From Metopolophium dirhodum (lineage: Eukaryota > Arthropoda > Insecta > Hemiptera > Aphididae), in contig NC_083566.1 of assembly GCF_019925205.1 (NCBI RefSeq), positions 4,650,001-4,714,000 on the forward strand: a DNA stretch of 64,000 nt. Reading direction: 5' to 3'. Below the pieces are notes generated by a model that saw only the letters and a program-made list of their open reading frames with translations, made no database searches and was not told where the DNA came from. Made by a program: the position numbers and the translations under genes. Shown here piece after piece: positions 51,050-63,850 of this stretch. Numbering within the stretch: the stretch's first letter is position 1; the number at the start of each line of letters is the position of its first letter.

Positions 51050-52046
51050 ACCACCGTTTCACTTGCGTTCTCTCCTCGTTCGATATAACTATTGCGGGTC
51101 GACTAGTCAAGCGTACGTATATATAGGTACAATACGCGTCTAAGACATAATACATTAATACATATTATTTATATAAAATATATATTATATTGTGCTAAGA
51201 CGTAACACCGCGGGGCCAATCAGGACCGGGAGCTTTGGGATGATAACGATTTATCGTTGATTATATTCTTTGGCGCGCGCGTTTACGTGTTTGGTGCGAA
51301 AACCGGGCTGCACCAGCGGAAAATTCGACGCCTGCACGTCGTCGGCGTGGCGCGGGATGGCTGTAGGGAAAGGCGAAAACCTAACCTATTATATATATTA
51401 TTATTATTATTATATTCGGTCGAGTACGTGATGGCTTTAATTTCCGTCTCCCAAAGTATAGTAATTAACTTTTCGCCGTTCAACGCGCGGGGGGGGGGGG
51501 GGAGGGGGGGGAGAAAAAATATAACCGCCGCGGGCACACCTCCGCGGCGGCGCCGCTATGGAACCGCGCGACCGGAGCGGCGGCGGCGTGGCCTTCGATA
51601 ATCCGCAATAAGACATAAATAAAGGTGACTTACCTACGGAAACTTGGTCGTGTGCGGGCCGCGTATAGTCGCGCGCGGCGGGCTTAAAACCACCCTGGGC
51701 TTTATTTATAGGCGAAACTCCTTGGCGGCCGCCGCCGCCGCGTTGGTGCGGTGCTATCAAAAATGATTGTTTATGTCACGGCGGCTTCTCCGCCGCCGCC
51801 GCGCACGCGGGTCGGGGCGGCGGCAAGTTGGCTAAGAATTAACTTGCCATTTATCTAACCGGCAAAGCCCCAGTCCCCCCCCCACTCTCCTCCCCACCCC
51901 CTTGTCTCGTCCAGCCGCTTATATTTCTCCCCTCGCCCCTGCAGGCCCCGGCGCGCACGACGCGATATTATACGATATGATTTACTGCCACGGTTTACTC
52001 AGTCGCTAATTTAAAGCTTTCGCGCCGCCCGACAACGACTGTATAC

Positions 52047-52087
<41 letters not shown>

Positions 52088-52400
52088 GGTGTATAAATAC
52101 GCGAATGCATGCGCGTGCGTGTGCGAGAACGTCTTTGTGGATGGATGGGGGTGGGCGAGGGGCGAGGGGATGGAGATGGCCTCCTCGGCAGCGGCTGTGG
52201 CCTTTGAGTTTGCCCGCGCGCGTCTTACAAAATGTTATAATATAACAAGACAAGATATATTATAATAATACAACGGCAACGAGGACGCCAATGCGTTGCA
52301 GTACGCATTATTGTTACTCTCGAACTATATTATTATCATATCAGTTGTTTGCGTGAAACGTCGCAGTGTTTTGCGCACCCGTCTGCGATTGAGCCAATCG
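51050..52400. promoter_or_regulatory. CpG-rich island with poly-G and GT repeat
   Basis: CG-dense blocks (51530-51600, 51720-51830) include GGCGGCCGCCGCCGCCGCG. There is a 14-base poly-G at 51489-51502 and a GT repeat at 52051-52083. Frames crossing it are low-complexity. Probably promoter/5' UTR of an unidentified transcript. Confidence 0.35.
51628..51710 (-). promoter_or_regulatory. Candidate minus-strand TATA promoter and first-exon donor
   Basis: On the minus strand TATAAATAAA (51710-51701) lies in CpG-rich sequence. About 65 bases further on, TTTCCGTAG is followed by GTAAGT (51633-51628), a strong donor match. This would make a very short noncoding first exon. TAGGTAAGT-like words are common in this AT-rich DNA, so this is only a candidate. 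Confidence 0.2.
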
Positions 52401-52453
52401 TTGTTTATTAGGTGGGTTATACGTGTATGCGATTATCAACATCAGTAATGCGA

Positions 52454-52709
52454 CTAGTGCCGGATTACGAAAAGGTGCCGCCCTAGGCCCTTTTAAATGT
52501 GCCACCCTTGCCCCAAGAAAAAAAATGTGGTATTTATTACAAATAAATGTATTTCATTATAAAAAAATTAGGTCAGTAGTAATTATAAACAAAACGAGTA
52601 ATTATAAATTCTAACAAATGATAATAGTTTTTATATGATTTTTCATTGAATTTCTTACAAAATTTGCCACCCACAAAAATTTGCCGGCCTAGGCATAAAT
52701 CCAGCCCTG
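52454..52709 (-). mobile_element. hAT-like MITE (CAGGGCTGGAT terminus)
   Basis: On the minus strand it starts CAGGGCTGGATTTATGCC and continues CTAGGCCGGCAAATTTT. The other end, CTAGTGCCGGATTACG followed by GCCGCCCTAGGCCC, is a partial inverted copy. Flanks AATGCGAC (52447) and AATGCGGA (52710) agree at six of eight bases, consistent with an old 8-bp duplication. Confidence 0.6.
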
Positions 52710-53949
52710 AATGCGGATCTAATGAAGGATGACTTCAAGCGTAGATCTAGAAATCTTAAGTGGTGGGGTGGGGAGCTACTTTTTTTCAGAAAAAATGCAA
52801 TAGTTATAATTATTTTAGTACCAACGTCATAATATTGATTATTGATAAGATCTAATAACAATGTAATTACAATTTTATTTATACAAGATAAATAAAAAGG
52901 CCTAACCTAACCTTAGTTTCCCTTCTGAATCCGCCACCTGAATGGCTTTGCGTTACTGTTTTTTTTTTTTTTTTTTTTAATATTTATTTGTATGTATACA
53001 ATCTGTAAATAATAGTTACAATAAGCATATGAGCTGAATTACAATTGACTTTGAAAAAACGTGAGGGGAGTAGTTACCCAGCAATAACACTCGATTGCGT
53101 TAATATAATATTATAAATATGTGTATCTATATGTAGTATGAATGAAACGTGGTCCTCATCCGGTTAGCGAATAAAACTGTGAGCGCGAGACCCCGCGAGC
53201 ATATCAGATCCTAAACCATTCCCAGAGAGACATATCTACCAATAATACTGCAGTATTTATTATTATTAATGGTGTCTTTCATTTGAGTGCAATTCACATT
53301 ATATAGAATGATTATAATATATAATATAAATACATTTAATACCTACCCGGAATAAACCAGTTCCCTTTAAATATTGTAATTAGTAATACGGTTGGTTGAA
53401 CTGTTTTCTGCCAAAATCAAAATATTATTAACACATCATAATGATAATATACTATTAAACAAAAGTATTAGTAAAATACAGCATATTATTTCGTATAATA
53501 TTATACTAGCTGTTAGTAATTTATAAAGTTTTATAAGTCAATAGCACCACCATAGATACTATAATATAGCGTGGTCACTGACCACTGGTCAGTATATAGA
53601 TACCAAAGTACCGCGTAAAACAGAGTGTACTTATACCTAGGTAAAGGTTCATGGTACAAATATTAAATAGCTTAATAATTGTAATAAAAATATTTTTTGA
53701 ATAAATAGACATCGTTGTTTTTATTAAATAATCTATATAACTTTAAATGTCCACGAAAAAAAATTATGGTATAATGTATTTATAAGATGTTAAGTTTCTG
53801 TAAGAATAATTCTTATTAGGAACATTTTGTTATACTTTTAAACCTCGATTAAACCTGAATATTATACACATATTGTTACATTTTCCAACTTTCGTGATGT
53901 TTACGAATTTTATTTTAATTTAATTTGACAGAGAAAAAGAAACAACAAA

Positions 53950-54230
53950 CACTTGCATGCGTTGTCTCAGTCTTACAAACGCGTAACAAGAATTTAAAAT
54001 TTTAAAATTCTCACAATTCGCTTTAAAATTAAAATATAAAATAATACCTTTGTCATTCATTAGGTAATATTCTTATTTATAAATTTTGGTAATAGGACAA
54101 TTCACTCTAAAACCAAACATAATGCAGAGTTAATAGAATTTTCCAGACGTACAATTCGCCGCGTTATGCGTTAGTAAGACGGAAGCAACACGTCATGTGT
54201 GTATGGCACTGCGTCCTTTTAATAAAATAC
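53950..54230. repeat. Degraded relative of the 47468 fold-back element
   Basis: The left part (TGCGTTGTCTCAGTCTTACAA) and right part (AGTAAGACGGAAGCAACACG, then GCGTCCTTTTAA) are inverted and match the arms of the 436-bp element. The outer left end is missing. Confidence 0.6.
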
Positions 54231-55657
54231 CATTAGGCCCGGTTGCACAAATATGTATTGGTTAAAAATTTCAAATGTAGGCCGACAAAACGTATGGCAC
54301 CAGTTCAGAATCATTTTTCGTACCTATGCTATAATTTAATTAACATACATTTCAGTGATTCAATCACGAGATACAATTGACATTTACAACTACTATATAG
54401 ATAATATAGCGAAGACAGTTCCTCGATTGTGTTTGTATAAATGACACCTATAAGAAAAGAAAATAAACCCTATGGAACACAACAAACATATTGCATTCAT
54501 TTTTATAATAATATATACATTTGATTTCTTAACACTATGACTGTGGTTCTTTTTCACAAAATACCATTTTTACCAAATGGTACTATTGACACGGGACCAC
54601 AATTTCTAAGATAGTTTGAATAAGTATTTAAATTTAATAGTAAATTCTCTTCAACATCGCAATAAAATTGCCTATATGAGACGCCTTAAAATGTGGAAGC
54701 GTGGCTGCCTCTTAATAATGATAGGTTTAATAGAATATATTATTATTATTATAGTCATAACTACATATATTCAGAAACTTGGGTAAAATTCATTGGCCAA
54801 GAACTTAGTCATAATCTTTTAAGTGAGATACAAAGTAAAGTTACATGTTGGGAAATAACTATCAAACGAAGGATCAATATTAACCCATTCAAGTCATAAA
54901 CTTTACAGTATAATATAACATTTAGGATTATGAATTTGATCGTTTACATAATAGTAGAAGGTAGTTGATCATATTAAACCTATAGGCTATTATAATAAGG
55001 GTAAGCCAAGTGTGCATCTTATTCAGGAGGTATTTATTATACGCCCCACATGTCCGCAATCGAAACGAGTTAGGTAAGTCTGCTAATTTTTTTTTTTTTT
55101 AAATCGAACAGCTGACATGTCTTTGTATAAATCACTGCAAATAATCGGCAAGACGGATACTGACGTATCAGTTCAAGATGAGTGTGTGTATGAAATAGTC
55201 CACTAGTGCGTAATATTGTTTGGAGGACAAATTATTTATTTAAACCTGGTATAATAAATTATGAAGATTTAAGTTTTTCAACGTCTGAGCTAGTTATACG
55301 TAGGCAACACACACAAACGGGGCAAAATATTAGGTATTATAATACTTCTATATAGTTTTGGTGAACTTTTATCATATAAGTACCTACTTTAAAATGTTAA
55401 TAAGATAATATATATAGTATTTAAGTAGTTCTTATTGTATTTTGGTGTTATCCTTTTAAATCTTTACCTACGGTATTTTATTACCATAATATTTTGGCTG
55501 AGTTATACTAAGTGTAACACTGCTCACGTTTCCTTTTTCGTAAATGCATACATAGCATTAAAATATTAAGAGAGTTTATTGAAAAAACGAGACATGTAAA
55601 ATTAATGCACGGGTATGAATACAGAGTGTATCAATTATAATATTAAGTCTGCATATT

Positions 55658-55954
55658 TTTTTTTTTTTTTTTTTATTAAGTTATCCGTGGCAACATAGGG
55701 TATTGGGGTGTGGGGGAGGGCACTGTAGGTTTTTAAATTGGGTAGGTCGGTACACGTGTGTGTTGTGTTTTGGCAGAATTTCTAATGGGGCACCCGTAGG
55801 TTTCTGCCGTGCCCCAGGTGGGGGGGATGGCGGCACTTGTTCTCCGGACACCGTGACTTGCCCGAAGAAAAATGCCACTTACGGCCAAGGTATCGAACTC
55901 GGGTCGACTGCATCGCAGCCGACGCCTTAGTCCGCTCGGCCACTACGTCCCCCC
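55658..55954 (-). repeat. tRNA-derived SINE, full-length copy
   Basis: On the minus strand the head reads GTAGTGGCCGAGCGGACTAA, then a GTCGGCTGCGATGCAG region and GAGTTCGATACC (B box), and the body ends in a poly-A tail (plus-strand T-run from 55658). An exact 10-bp target duplication, TCTGCATATT, flanks it (55648-55657 and 55955-55964). The A-box side nearly matches tRNA-Leu. ORFs through it are shadows. Confidence 0.9.
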
Positions 55955-56597
55955 TCTGCATATTATTATCATGTACCTACTGGCTATCTACTTGTCAGTA
56001 ACTGAATTTTTAAATTAAATATGGTATTAAATTGTGTTTGTTCAATTCTCGAGTTTGATGTTTTTGTTATCACATAACACATTGATCGTTTTTAAATGAC
56101 ACGAATTAAATTCAAACAATCAATTATTACCGTTGATAAAATATATACATTTTTTTTATTATTACAGCCAAAATAAATGTTCATTATAATATGATACGTA
56201 TACATGTATAGACATATAAAATTATAGATTAATTAAGTATAAATTAAGTTTAAAATGGGTGTATAATATTATACTATTTTAGTGGTATTTAGATTGTACA
56301 TTATTATTTTATCTCTGTCTTAGATTTATAGTCTTGTACTAGTTATACTAGAACAATAATTAAGCAAAACATTAACTGGAATATTTTTTTCAAAAATAAA
56401 AATAAGTCGGGAATGTGAAACATTAGTTTTTATTCAAACAAACTGAAATCTATGAAACCAAATGATGTAACCCTGTAAAACGTCAAAATGTGGTTAAATA
56501 ATATTTGTTGAATTTTGTCATCCACTCCTTTGTAATAATGAATAGGCAATTCAAAGTACACATGTATAATATAAGCTTCATCTACAACAACTGTGTA

Positions 56598-56861
56598 GGG
56601 GACGTAGTGGCCGACCCGAGTTCGATACCTCGGCTGCGGACGGCATTTTTCTTCGGGCAAGTCACGGTGTCCGGAGAACAAGTGCCGCCATCCCCCCTCC
56701 CGGGGCATGGCAGAAACCTACGGGTGCCCCATTAGAAAATTCTGCCAAAACACAACACACACGTGTACCAACGTACCCAATTTAAAAATCTACAGTACCC
56801 TCCCCCACACCCAATGGCCTATGTTGCAGCGGGTTATCCAATAAAAAAAAAAACAAAAAAA
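56598..56861 (+). repeat. tRNA-derived SINE, copy lacking the middle of its tRNA head
   Basis: Same family as 55658-55954, on the opposite strand. It begins GGGGACGTAGTGGCCGA, jumps directly to CCCGAGTTCGATACC, then follows the other copy through CGGGCAAGTCACGGTGTCCG to a poly-A tail. A 12-bp duplication AACAACTGTGTA flanks it (56586-56597 and 56862-56873). Relative to the other copy 32 bases are missing, including the end of the A box and the anticodon arm. Confidence 0.9.
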
Positions 56862-58580
56862 AACAACTGTGTAACTGTGTAAGTAGTTAATAATTTTGAT
56901 GATTTTATAATATTTTTTGTTTTTATTTAGCTTATATTAATTATAAATTGTATTCATTACTCATTTTAGAGAACAAAGTCAAAATCATGATAAGATATAA
57001 TATTAATTATTAATTATTATACTACTATACAGTCTACAATAATTTCCTATAATAATAATATGTTATGGCATAGTTGTTATTGCATCATTTTATCATCATA
57101 CACCGAAATGTTACACTGTGTGTGTCTATAACTAATGAATAGTAGGTACCTATATCATAACATTTTTTTTATTAATAGCGACTTCAGCACAAATCCAATT
57201 AGCTACTATCTAGTATAATATTATTGTAATGTTGTACAATTATTTGTTTAATTATTAAAATGCAACTTATGGTTTCGTATCATATTTTATGTTTTTGAAG
57301 TTCCGCAATATATTATTAGATTGTTGTAAGTACTTTCCTCTCGCTGAACACTTATTTTTCGATCAATGGTAAATACGAGTAAGTAATTAATATAAGTAAG
57401 TTGTTAGGGTTTAATTTAGTACTAAGTTGTATTCCGTTACAATAATGTCAATAATTTTCCTTAAACTTTTCCTGAATATTTCGTAAAAGGTACCTTTGAT
57501 CATAGCCTCAAAGCCTCAATGGAATGTATAAGAAATAGAGAGTCAAATTCTCGATTTGGTAAGAATAAGAACAGCTGCACAATATATTTTATTTTTTTTG
57601 GGGGGTTTCACTTTTTTTGATACAAATTTAGTTTTCAGCTCGATTGTTATCGGAGTGTGTTTGGTGACCTATCCTATGTATTAGGTTCTTCGTATCTATT
57701 ATAATTTATATTATAATATATTATTATTGTCTGGTCAATATCTTTTACAATCAATTATAAATAAATAAATAAATAAATAAATTGGTTATCCCAGTTTCGG
57801 AAATTACTCGAAAACTCGTGTATATTTTTTGTCATATATTATTATTAGTTTAATTTATTAATATTATCAATTTTCACTGAAAAATACATTTTGCGTTGGG
57901 ATGCAATAACTAACGCTATCTAGTTGTGCGTCTTACGTTTGATTCGTTTCATGGCAATCACTAAACGCAAAACAAACTGTAAATCACTATTTTTTAAATA
58001 ATCAATTTTTTAATAGTACCTACTATTATTTTAAGAGACTCAGTGGAAAAAGTAAATTTAAAATGATATGAAAGTATGAAACAATAAGGGGAATAACATT
58101 TCAAAATATAATTATATTTTATATTGCTATTATAATTAATAGTTAGTGATAGAGACATAGAGCTAAGTCTTTCAGTTGGTTTTGGTTAGGCATTGGTATA
58201 TTATTTTGTTTAGTTTAAGCGTAACGGAAAAACAATTAAAAACGAGATTTTATGAAAAATTCAAAAGGAGAATTTTGTGTTTTTTCCTTGCGCATTGTAC
58301 GAACATGTGATAAAACAAACCAATGGATACAGGTAGGATTGAAGGAACTCTTTAAAGGACAGTCACTTAGATTTAATTTATTTCCTACCGGAAACGGGCA
58401 TTGCGGATAGCTCAATTTATTTGAAAAAAATTATGTCGGACATAAAAAAACACAGTCTTAAGACTAACATATTATTGTCATATTGAGACAAATGAAAAAA
58501 AATATCGATGACTATATGAGGGGACGATGGACAGTAGTACCTACCTACCTATGCGCTCAGTGGAAAATAATAATAATAAC

Positions 58581-59174
58581 TAGGGCTCGGATTTATAAGT
58601 ATTTGTATAACCAAAGTATGTATTTATACAACAAAAATATGTACATAAATATGTGCTAAAGAATTCAAAATATGTATTATCAAAAAAAAAAAAAAATGAT
58701 AATAATAATTAATAATAGGTATAATAGAATGTAATAAAAATGTATATTAATTTTAATTTATTGATTACAATTAATAACATTCATTTTTAAATTTTCGAAT
58801 CCAAAAGTTCGTAAAATGTAATAAAAATTATTTATTTATTTAGTTATCTAATTATCTTGATTACAGTTATAATAATAACATGCACTTTAAAATTTTCGAA
58901 TTCAAAAGATCGTCGATATAATATATAGTCATGATAACCTTTCAATAATTCTGAACTCTGAAGAAAAGACATTAAAACAGTATAATTGTCTAAATATGTG
59001 AGAACAAATTGAATAGTTGTGAATTATGTAATAACATGTATTTATGACAAAATATGTAAAAATACGTATATAGCTCGTTTTATCAAAAATCTTGTGAAAC
59101 AAATTTATCACTTGCCGAAATTAGTTTATCCTGTCGCAGAGAAAATATGTATTTACATATAAATCCGAGGCCTA
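58581..59174. mobile_element. hAT MITE (594 bp)
   Basis: The left end TAGGGCTCGGATTTATA is inverted at the right as TATAAATCCGAGGCCTA with one mismatch. Flanks ATAATAAC at 58573-58580 and 59175-59182 are an exact 8-bp duplication, although they lie in an AAT-rich stretch. Subterminal AATATGTA-type motifs recur on both sides. Noncoding. Confidence 0.8.
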
Positions 59175-59334
59175 ATAATAACTAACAATCGTGTGACAAC
59201 CCGTTCGTTAACGAATATTATTATATATTATTATATCAATATACCTATTGATAGCTTAGAGAGATCGCGACACGTGTATAAGGAACATACCAGATTTCCT
59301 GAAACACGATAATCAATTTATTTTGTACTTACCT

Positions 59335-62300
59335 ACATACGATCAGGTGAGGATCGAAGGGTGGATAAGGGGCTTTAGTCCCCCCACCAAAGAAAATAGT
59401 ATGTATTGTGTATTTATATGCATATAATTGTTTAACAAATAATTCATACAGCTTAAAATCTATAAATTTAAAATTTAAATAAACTTGTAATTGTTGTTAT
59501 CAAATTGTATCTATAATATTATATTATACGGAAAAAATTATAATTGTATTTTTTCCGAAAAAAATTTAGTCATACCCAACCCCATTTCAGATTTCTAGAT
59601 CCACACATGCGTACCACGACGTGTTGATAATATTATTTATATTCATAATAAATAAAAACTATTAAAAAAAATTAGTACCCACACCTAACCTAAGGTTGTG
59701 ACCGCGGTCGGCAGAACAGCACACAGGTATTATATACCTACTTAGGACATATCGGTACTATATTTGATACTATTTACTACGATATTGTCGGTAACCGCAC
59801 ATTTTACGAAATTTCAAATTACCGGAATTGGGGGGGGGGGAGGGGTGTGTTTGGTTAATAGTGTTATTACTTATTAGTTTAAACGATACCTGCTAAAAAG
59901 ATATACCTATATGTGTCTTATAATATTATTTAGGCACCAGCATAATGTTGCTATAATCTCATTTCTGAATTATTACTACTGCACGTTTCGTCAATCTTTT
60001 TCTCGTTTTCTCGATTATAAAATGTGTAACTAACCGCGACCACCGATCATATTATTATACCTTGAATATTATTATTATAAAAATATACCTACGCTCGTTA
60101 TTCGACTAATATAATATCACAACAGTCAGCTATATGCGATGAACACACTCGGTAACGCTATACCTATGATTTTCCCCGTTGTAATAACTGCAACAGTCGT
60201 CCTCTCTCTCTCTCCTCCTCTAAATGTAGGTACGTATACCTAGTAATGATATTATCATTATATGTTTACTGCACACGCCGCAATAATAACTATAATATAA
60301 TGATTTGTAACTAATATTGATACAAGTAGGTTATAAACTCGTCGTTGGACATTATTTTTTAAATCGCTCGATATAATAACTATTATATGGGGAGCTCTCG
60401 ACCCACAGCCGTACGCGATTTTCGTTTCACTCATGGCATAGTTTTTCGAACTATCGAAGTATAAACACCGACACTCAGCAGAAAAATAATTTATATTATT
60501 GAGGATGGGCCACGTGCAGGTCGGACGAAATTCGAATTTACCCTACAGAAAAATTAAACTGTACGTGTACCTAATATTGTCTAATCAGCATTGTTTTCGA
60601 TAATACTCAATACACCATTAGAAATTATAATATTATACGAGCATGGACGCATCAACGCCGGTGTTTTGAAAATACGAACCAATTGCGTAGGCATCGATTA
60701 TTCGTCGGCAGACAGTAACTTGCACCGCCAAAACTAGTGTTTTGTGATTTATTTGCTCGAAAATGAGTACCATAAGTCATAACTATGGTACATATCCTAC
60801 ATATCTATGTATTTGATTATCAATTAGTATTCAATTATTTGATCGGTACCCTTATTGTTGACGTCGAGACTCGACGGACTCGAATGACAATATTATTGAC
60901 GGTAATATATAACTGTTCGGGATTTCTAACTATTCACAGCCTTATTTGGTAATAATTACAATGTCAGATCCGTCGTAATCACGTTATTTTACAGTATTAC
61001 CTACATTTATTCAATTTTGAGAGAAATAATGCATATTTTACAATGTATATTATATTATAATATATTTTTCGCATATAATATTATTATTATTGTTTATTAG
61101 GTACCTATAGCTTTGAAATCTATATATATTGACGTACCGTAAACTAAAATTGAATATTCTATGTTATTAGCTTCTCTTTTATCTCAACATATCATACCTA
61201 CTCTACCATCGAGACGTGCAGTACGTAATGATCGTTTTGAATTTTAATGCAAATCACAGTTGATATTTTTTACTACTCGAGATGTTGCAAATCACAAACG
61301 CATTTAAAAAATTTCAGTGCAAATTAGGTACCTACTCGACATGTTGTAATTATTTTGAGTCAAATTTAGGTCAATTATTTTGGTGCAAATTTACAACTAG
61401 CAGTTCAACCACAGCGGAGCGAATATGCGACCGAAAGGAATTTCAACGACAAGAGTTATTGTATACCTACATAGGTAATTGTGGCTGGTTGTTATGATTA
61501 GCGATAGTAGGTACTAGGTAGTAGATAGGTAGGTAAGTACCAACAATAATTAGTAAAATACAAATTCCTTGAATACGTCGTTAAAATATGTCTATACTCC
61601 ATCGTTAAGTTAATGTGTTTTTTGTATTCGTTTTTAACAGACAATAATAATAATATTATAATAATGTCTAGGTTTTTGTGCAGCAAGATACAACCATTTC
61701 CAGCAAATTCATATGATAACCAACAATACCACCGTACAAGGTGGACATATGAAAGTGATTTCACTTTCACGTAGGTATGTGGGAAAGATCGGTTGTAGTT
61801 AAATATTATTGAAACAATACAAATTTCCATTTCCAGCTACTATTTAATTCATCAGTTAACTAATAGGTAGTAATTATTCTACTTTAACTAATTTATTGTT
61901 AGAAGAATAACTACAATAACTACTCACTACAATAATTATTAGTGATACTATTTAACATATTTTCATAAATTATAGAAAATTGTTACTGCCCTCAAAATCC
62001 TTTACAAAATCCTTCAAATGTAAAAGAAAGGAAGAAAATATTGTTTTCTGTACTAATTAAATGATGTAATATGAAATATGATAATATTTTATAGGTATTC
62101 AAATACAATTATTAGAAACTTAAGCTTTTTACGTGTATGAAAAAAAACCATTCTGAGTCAGAATTTCTGACATATATTTTGCAGATTAAAACCTTCAATT
62201 CCTTTTTGTTTTAAAATATATATCGTTGGTCCTGTCTATAATATATTATGTAACTAAACCAAATAAAAAAACACATGAGTAATTGTCTTAAGTGTATTGC

Positions 62301-63534
62301 TTCACTATGTACAATTTGTCGATACATTTAATTCAAGTTATTCATGATTGAGCAGATCAAAAACTATGACTGCGCAGTTCTAATACATCTATCTTATGAA
62401 ACAATGTACGTAAGACTATTATATTATACACGACGATTGATAATTTTGAATTCATAAGTTAACAAAATATTACTATTACTAACAATTTAAAATCATATTC
62501 GTTTTTGAATATTTTTGAATACCTAATTATAATATTTTCATCCTAAATATTATATTCCTATGTATAGAGGTACTATTTTTGTATTTTAATGAAAATTATT
62601 TTTTTTTATTCAGCCATTTTTTTTTTTACTTTAAACTATTATTATTATTATCTAGACAGAGACTAGATCAATACATGTATCAACATCTTACATAATAATA
62701 TTTATAAGACTATAGGGTTTCTATTATGCAATGGAGAATAGTAAGTTATAATATTATAATTTATAATCATCAATTTGAGTAAAGTCATTATAATTGATGA
62801 AAAATAAAAACCATCAAATATGTTTTTGAAATAAACCCTAGCCCCAATCTCAATTAAATGTAATTTTTTGACACCTAGAAAATATTATCGATAAAATAGG
62901 TATGTATTATTTTCTTTTATTGAAGTCAAACTTTGAATACTTATAATACGATTAATGAAAGAAAAAAATGTCCATATAACTACTACAAATTACATTTGAT
63001 GTGAATTTGTATAATATGCAATTAATGTACGTACGAATTTACTTTAAATTTTATAAAACTTATCAAACATATATTTATTTTGTATACCTACACATAATTA
63101 AACTAGTATTTTAAATATATTGCAATATATTTTATTACTATTGAAGATGTGAAAAACCTTATTTATTTTTCTAATATTGATGTGATGATGGTAGTTGTTA
63201 ACTTATTCAGTTTTATTTCAGAATATAACATTCTTTTAATCAATAAACATAATATATTATTTCTTATTTTATTACAATATAAAAAAAATATGTATATAAT
63301 TATTATAATAATAAATTTTATTTATAATAAATTATCTGTACCTATATTAACTGTTGACTGTATTGTGAATAAATGTAGAGGATATTGTGTGCAATGTGCA
63401 TTCTATATAATAACCTTATAACTTATACTATGATGTAAGTATATTATAACCCTCTAAATAAACATAATAGGTTTATTGCATTATGATTACATTTAATATT
63501 AGAGCGATATGACCTATATTCAAACTTAAAGGTA
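59335..63534. other. AT-rich intergenic sequence, mostly unassigned
   Basis: No conserved coding frame. The first 280 bases have GATCGAAGGGTGG...GTCCCCCCACC and a right piece CTAGATCCACACATGCG, suggesting a degraded DNA-element pair. Poly-G lies at 59830-59840 and a CT repeat at about 60203-60220. Confidence 0.3.
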
Positions 63535-63850
63535 GAATATAACCTATGTTTGTTTTTCCATAATTTAATTTAAAAGAACATTTTGTATTTTGTATTTTTA
63601 AATTGTAATATTTTACATAGTCATAACTCGCTTAAAATGGAAATAATAACATAAATTAAAAACATATCTACAAACACAGACAATATTATGTCCTTACTTT
63701 TAATAGTTACATATTATTAGTCAATCAGTCTAATGTTAACAAACTAAAACTAACAGCACAAAATTGGTTCTGTTTTAAACGCGAATTTGTAAAGTTGTAA
63801 GTAAATTAAACAGAGATATTACACATTGGTGTGTTTAACATCCTCTTAAC
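63535..63850. repeat. Possible remote member of the fold-back family
   Basis: The right end, GGTGTGTTTAACATCCTCTTAA, resembles the end of the 47468 element, and CATAACTCGCTTAAAATG resembles its interior. The left end is not clearly matched. Confidence 0.25.

Noticed and set aside
55873..55952. Possible second tRNA gene
   Set aside because: It has A- and B-box-like sequence but no acceptor-stem pairing, and it is followed by a SINE body and a poly-A tail.
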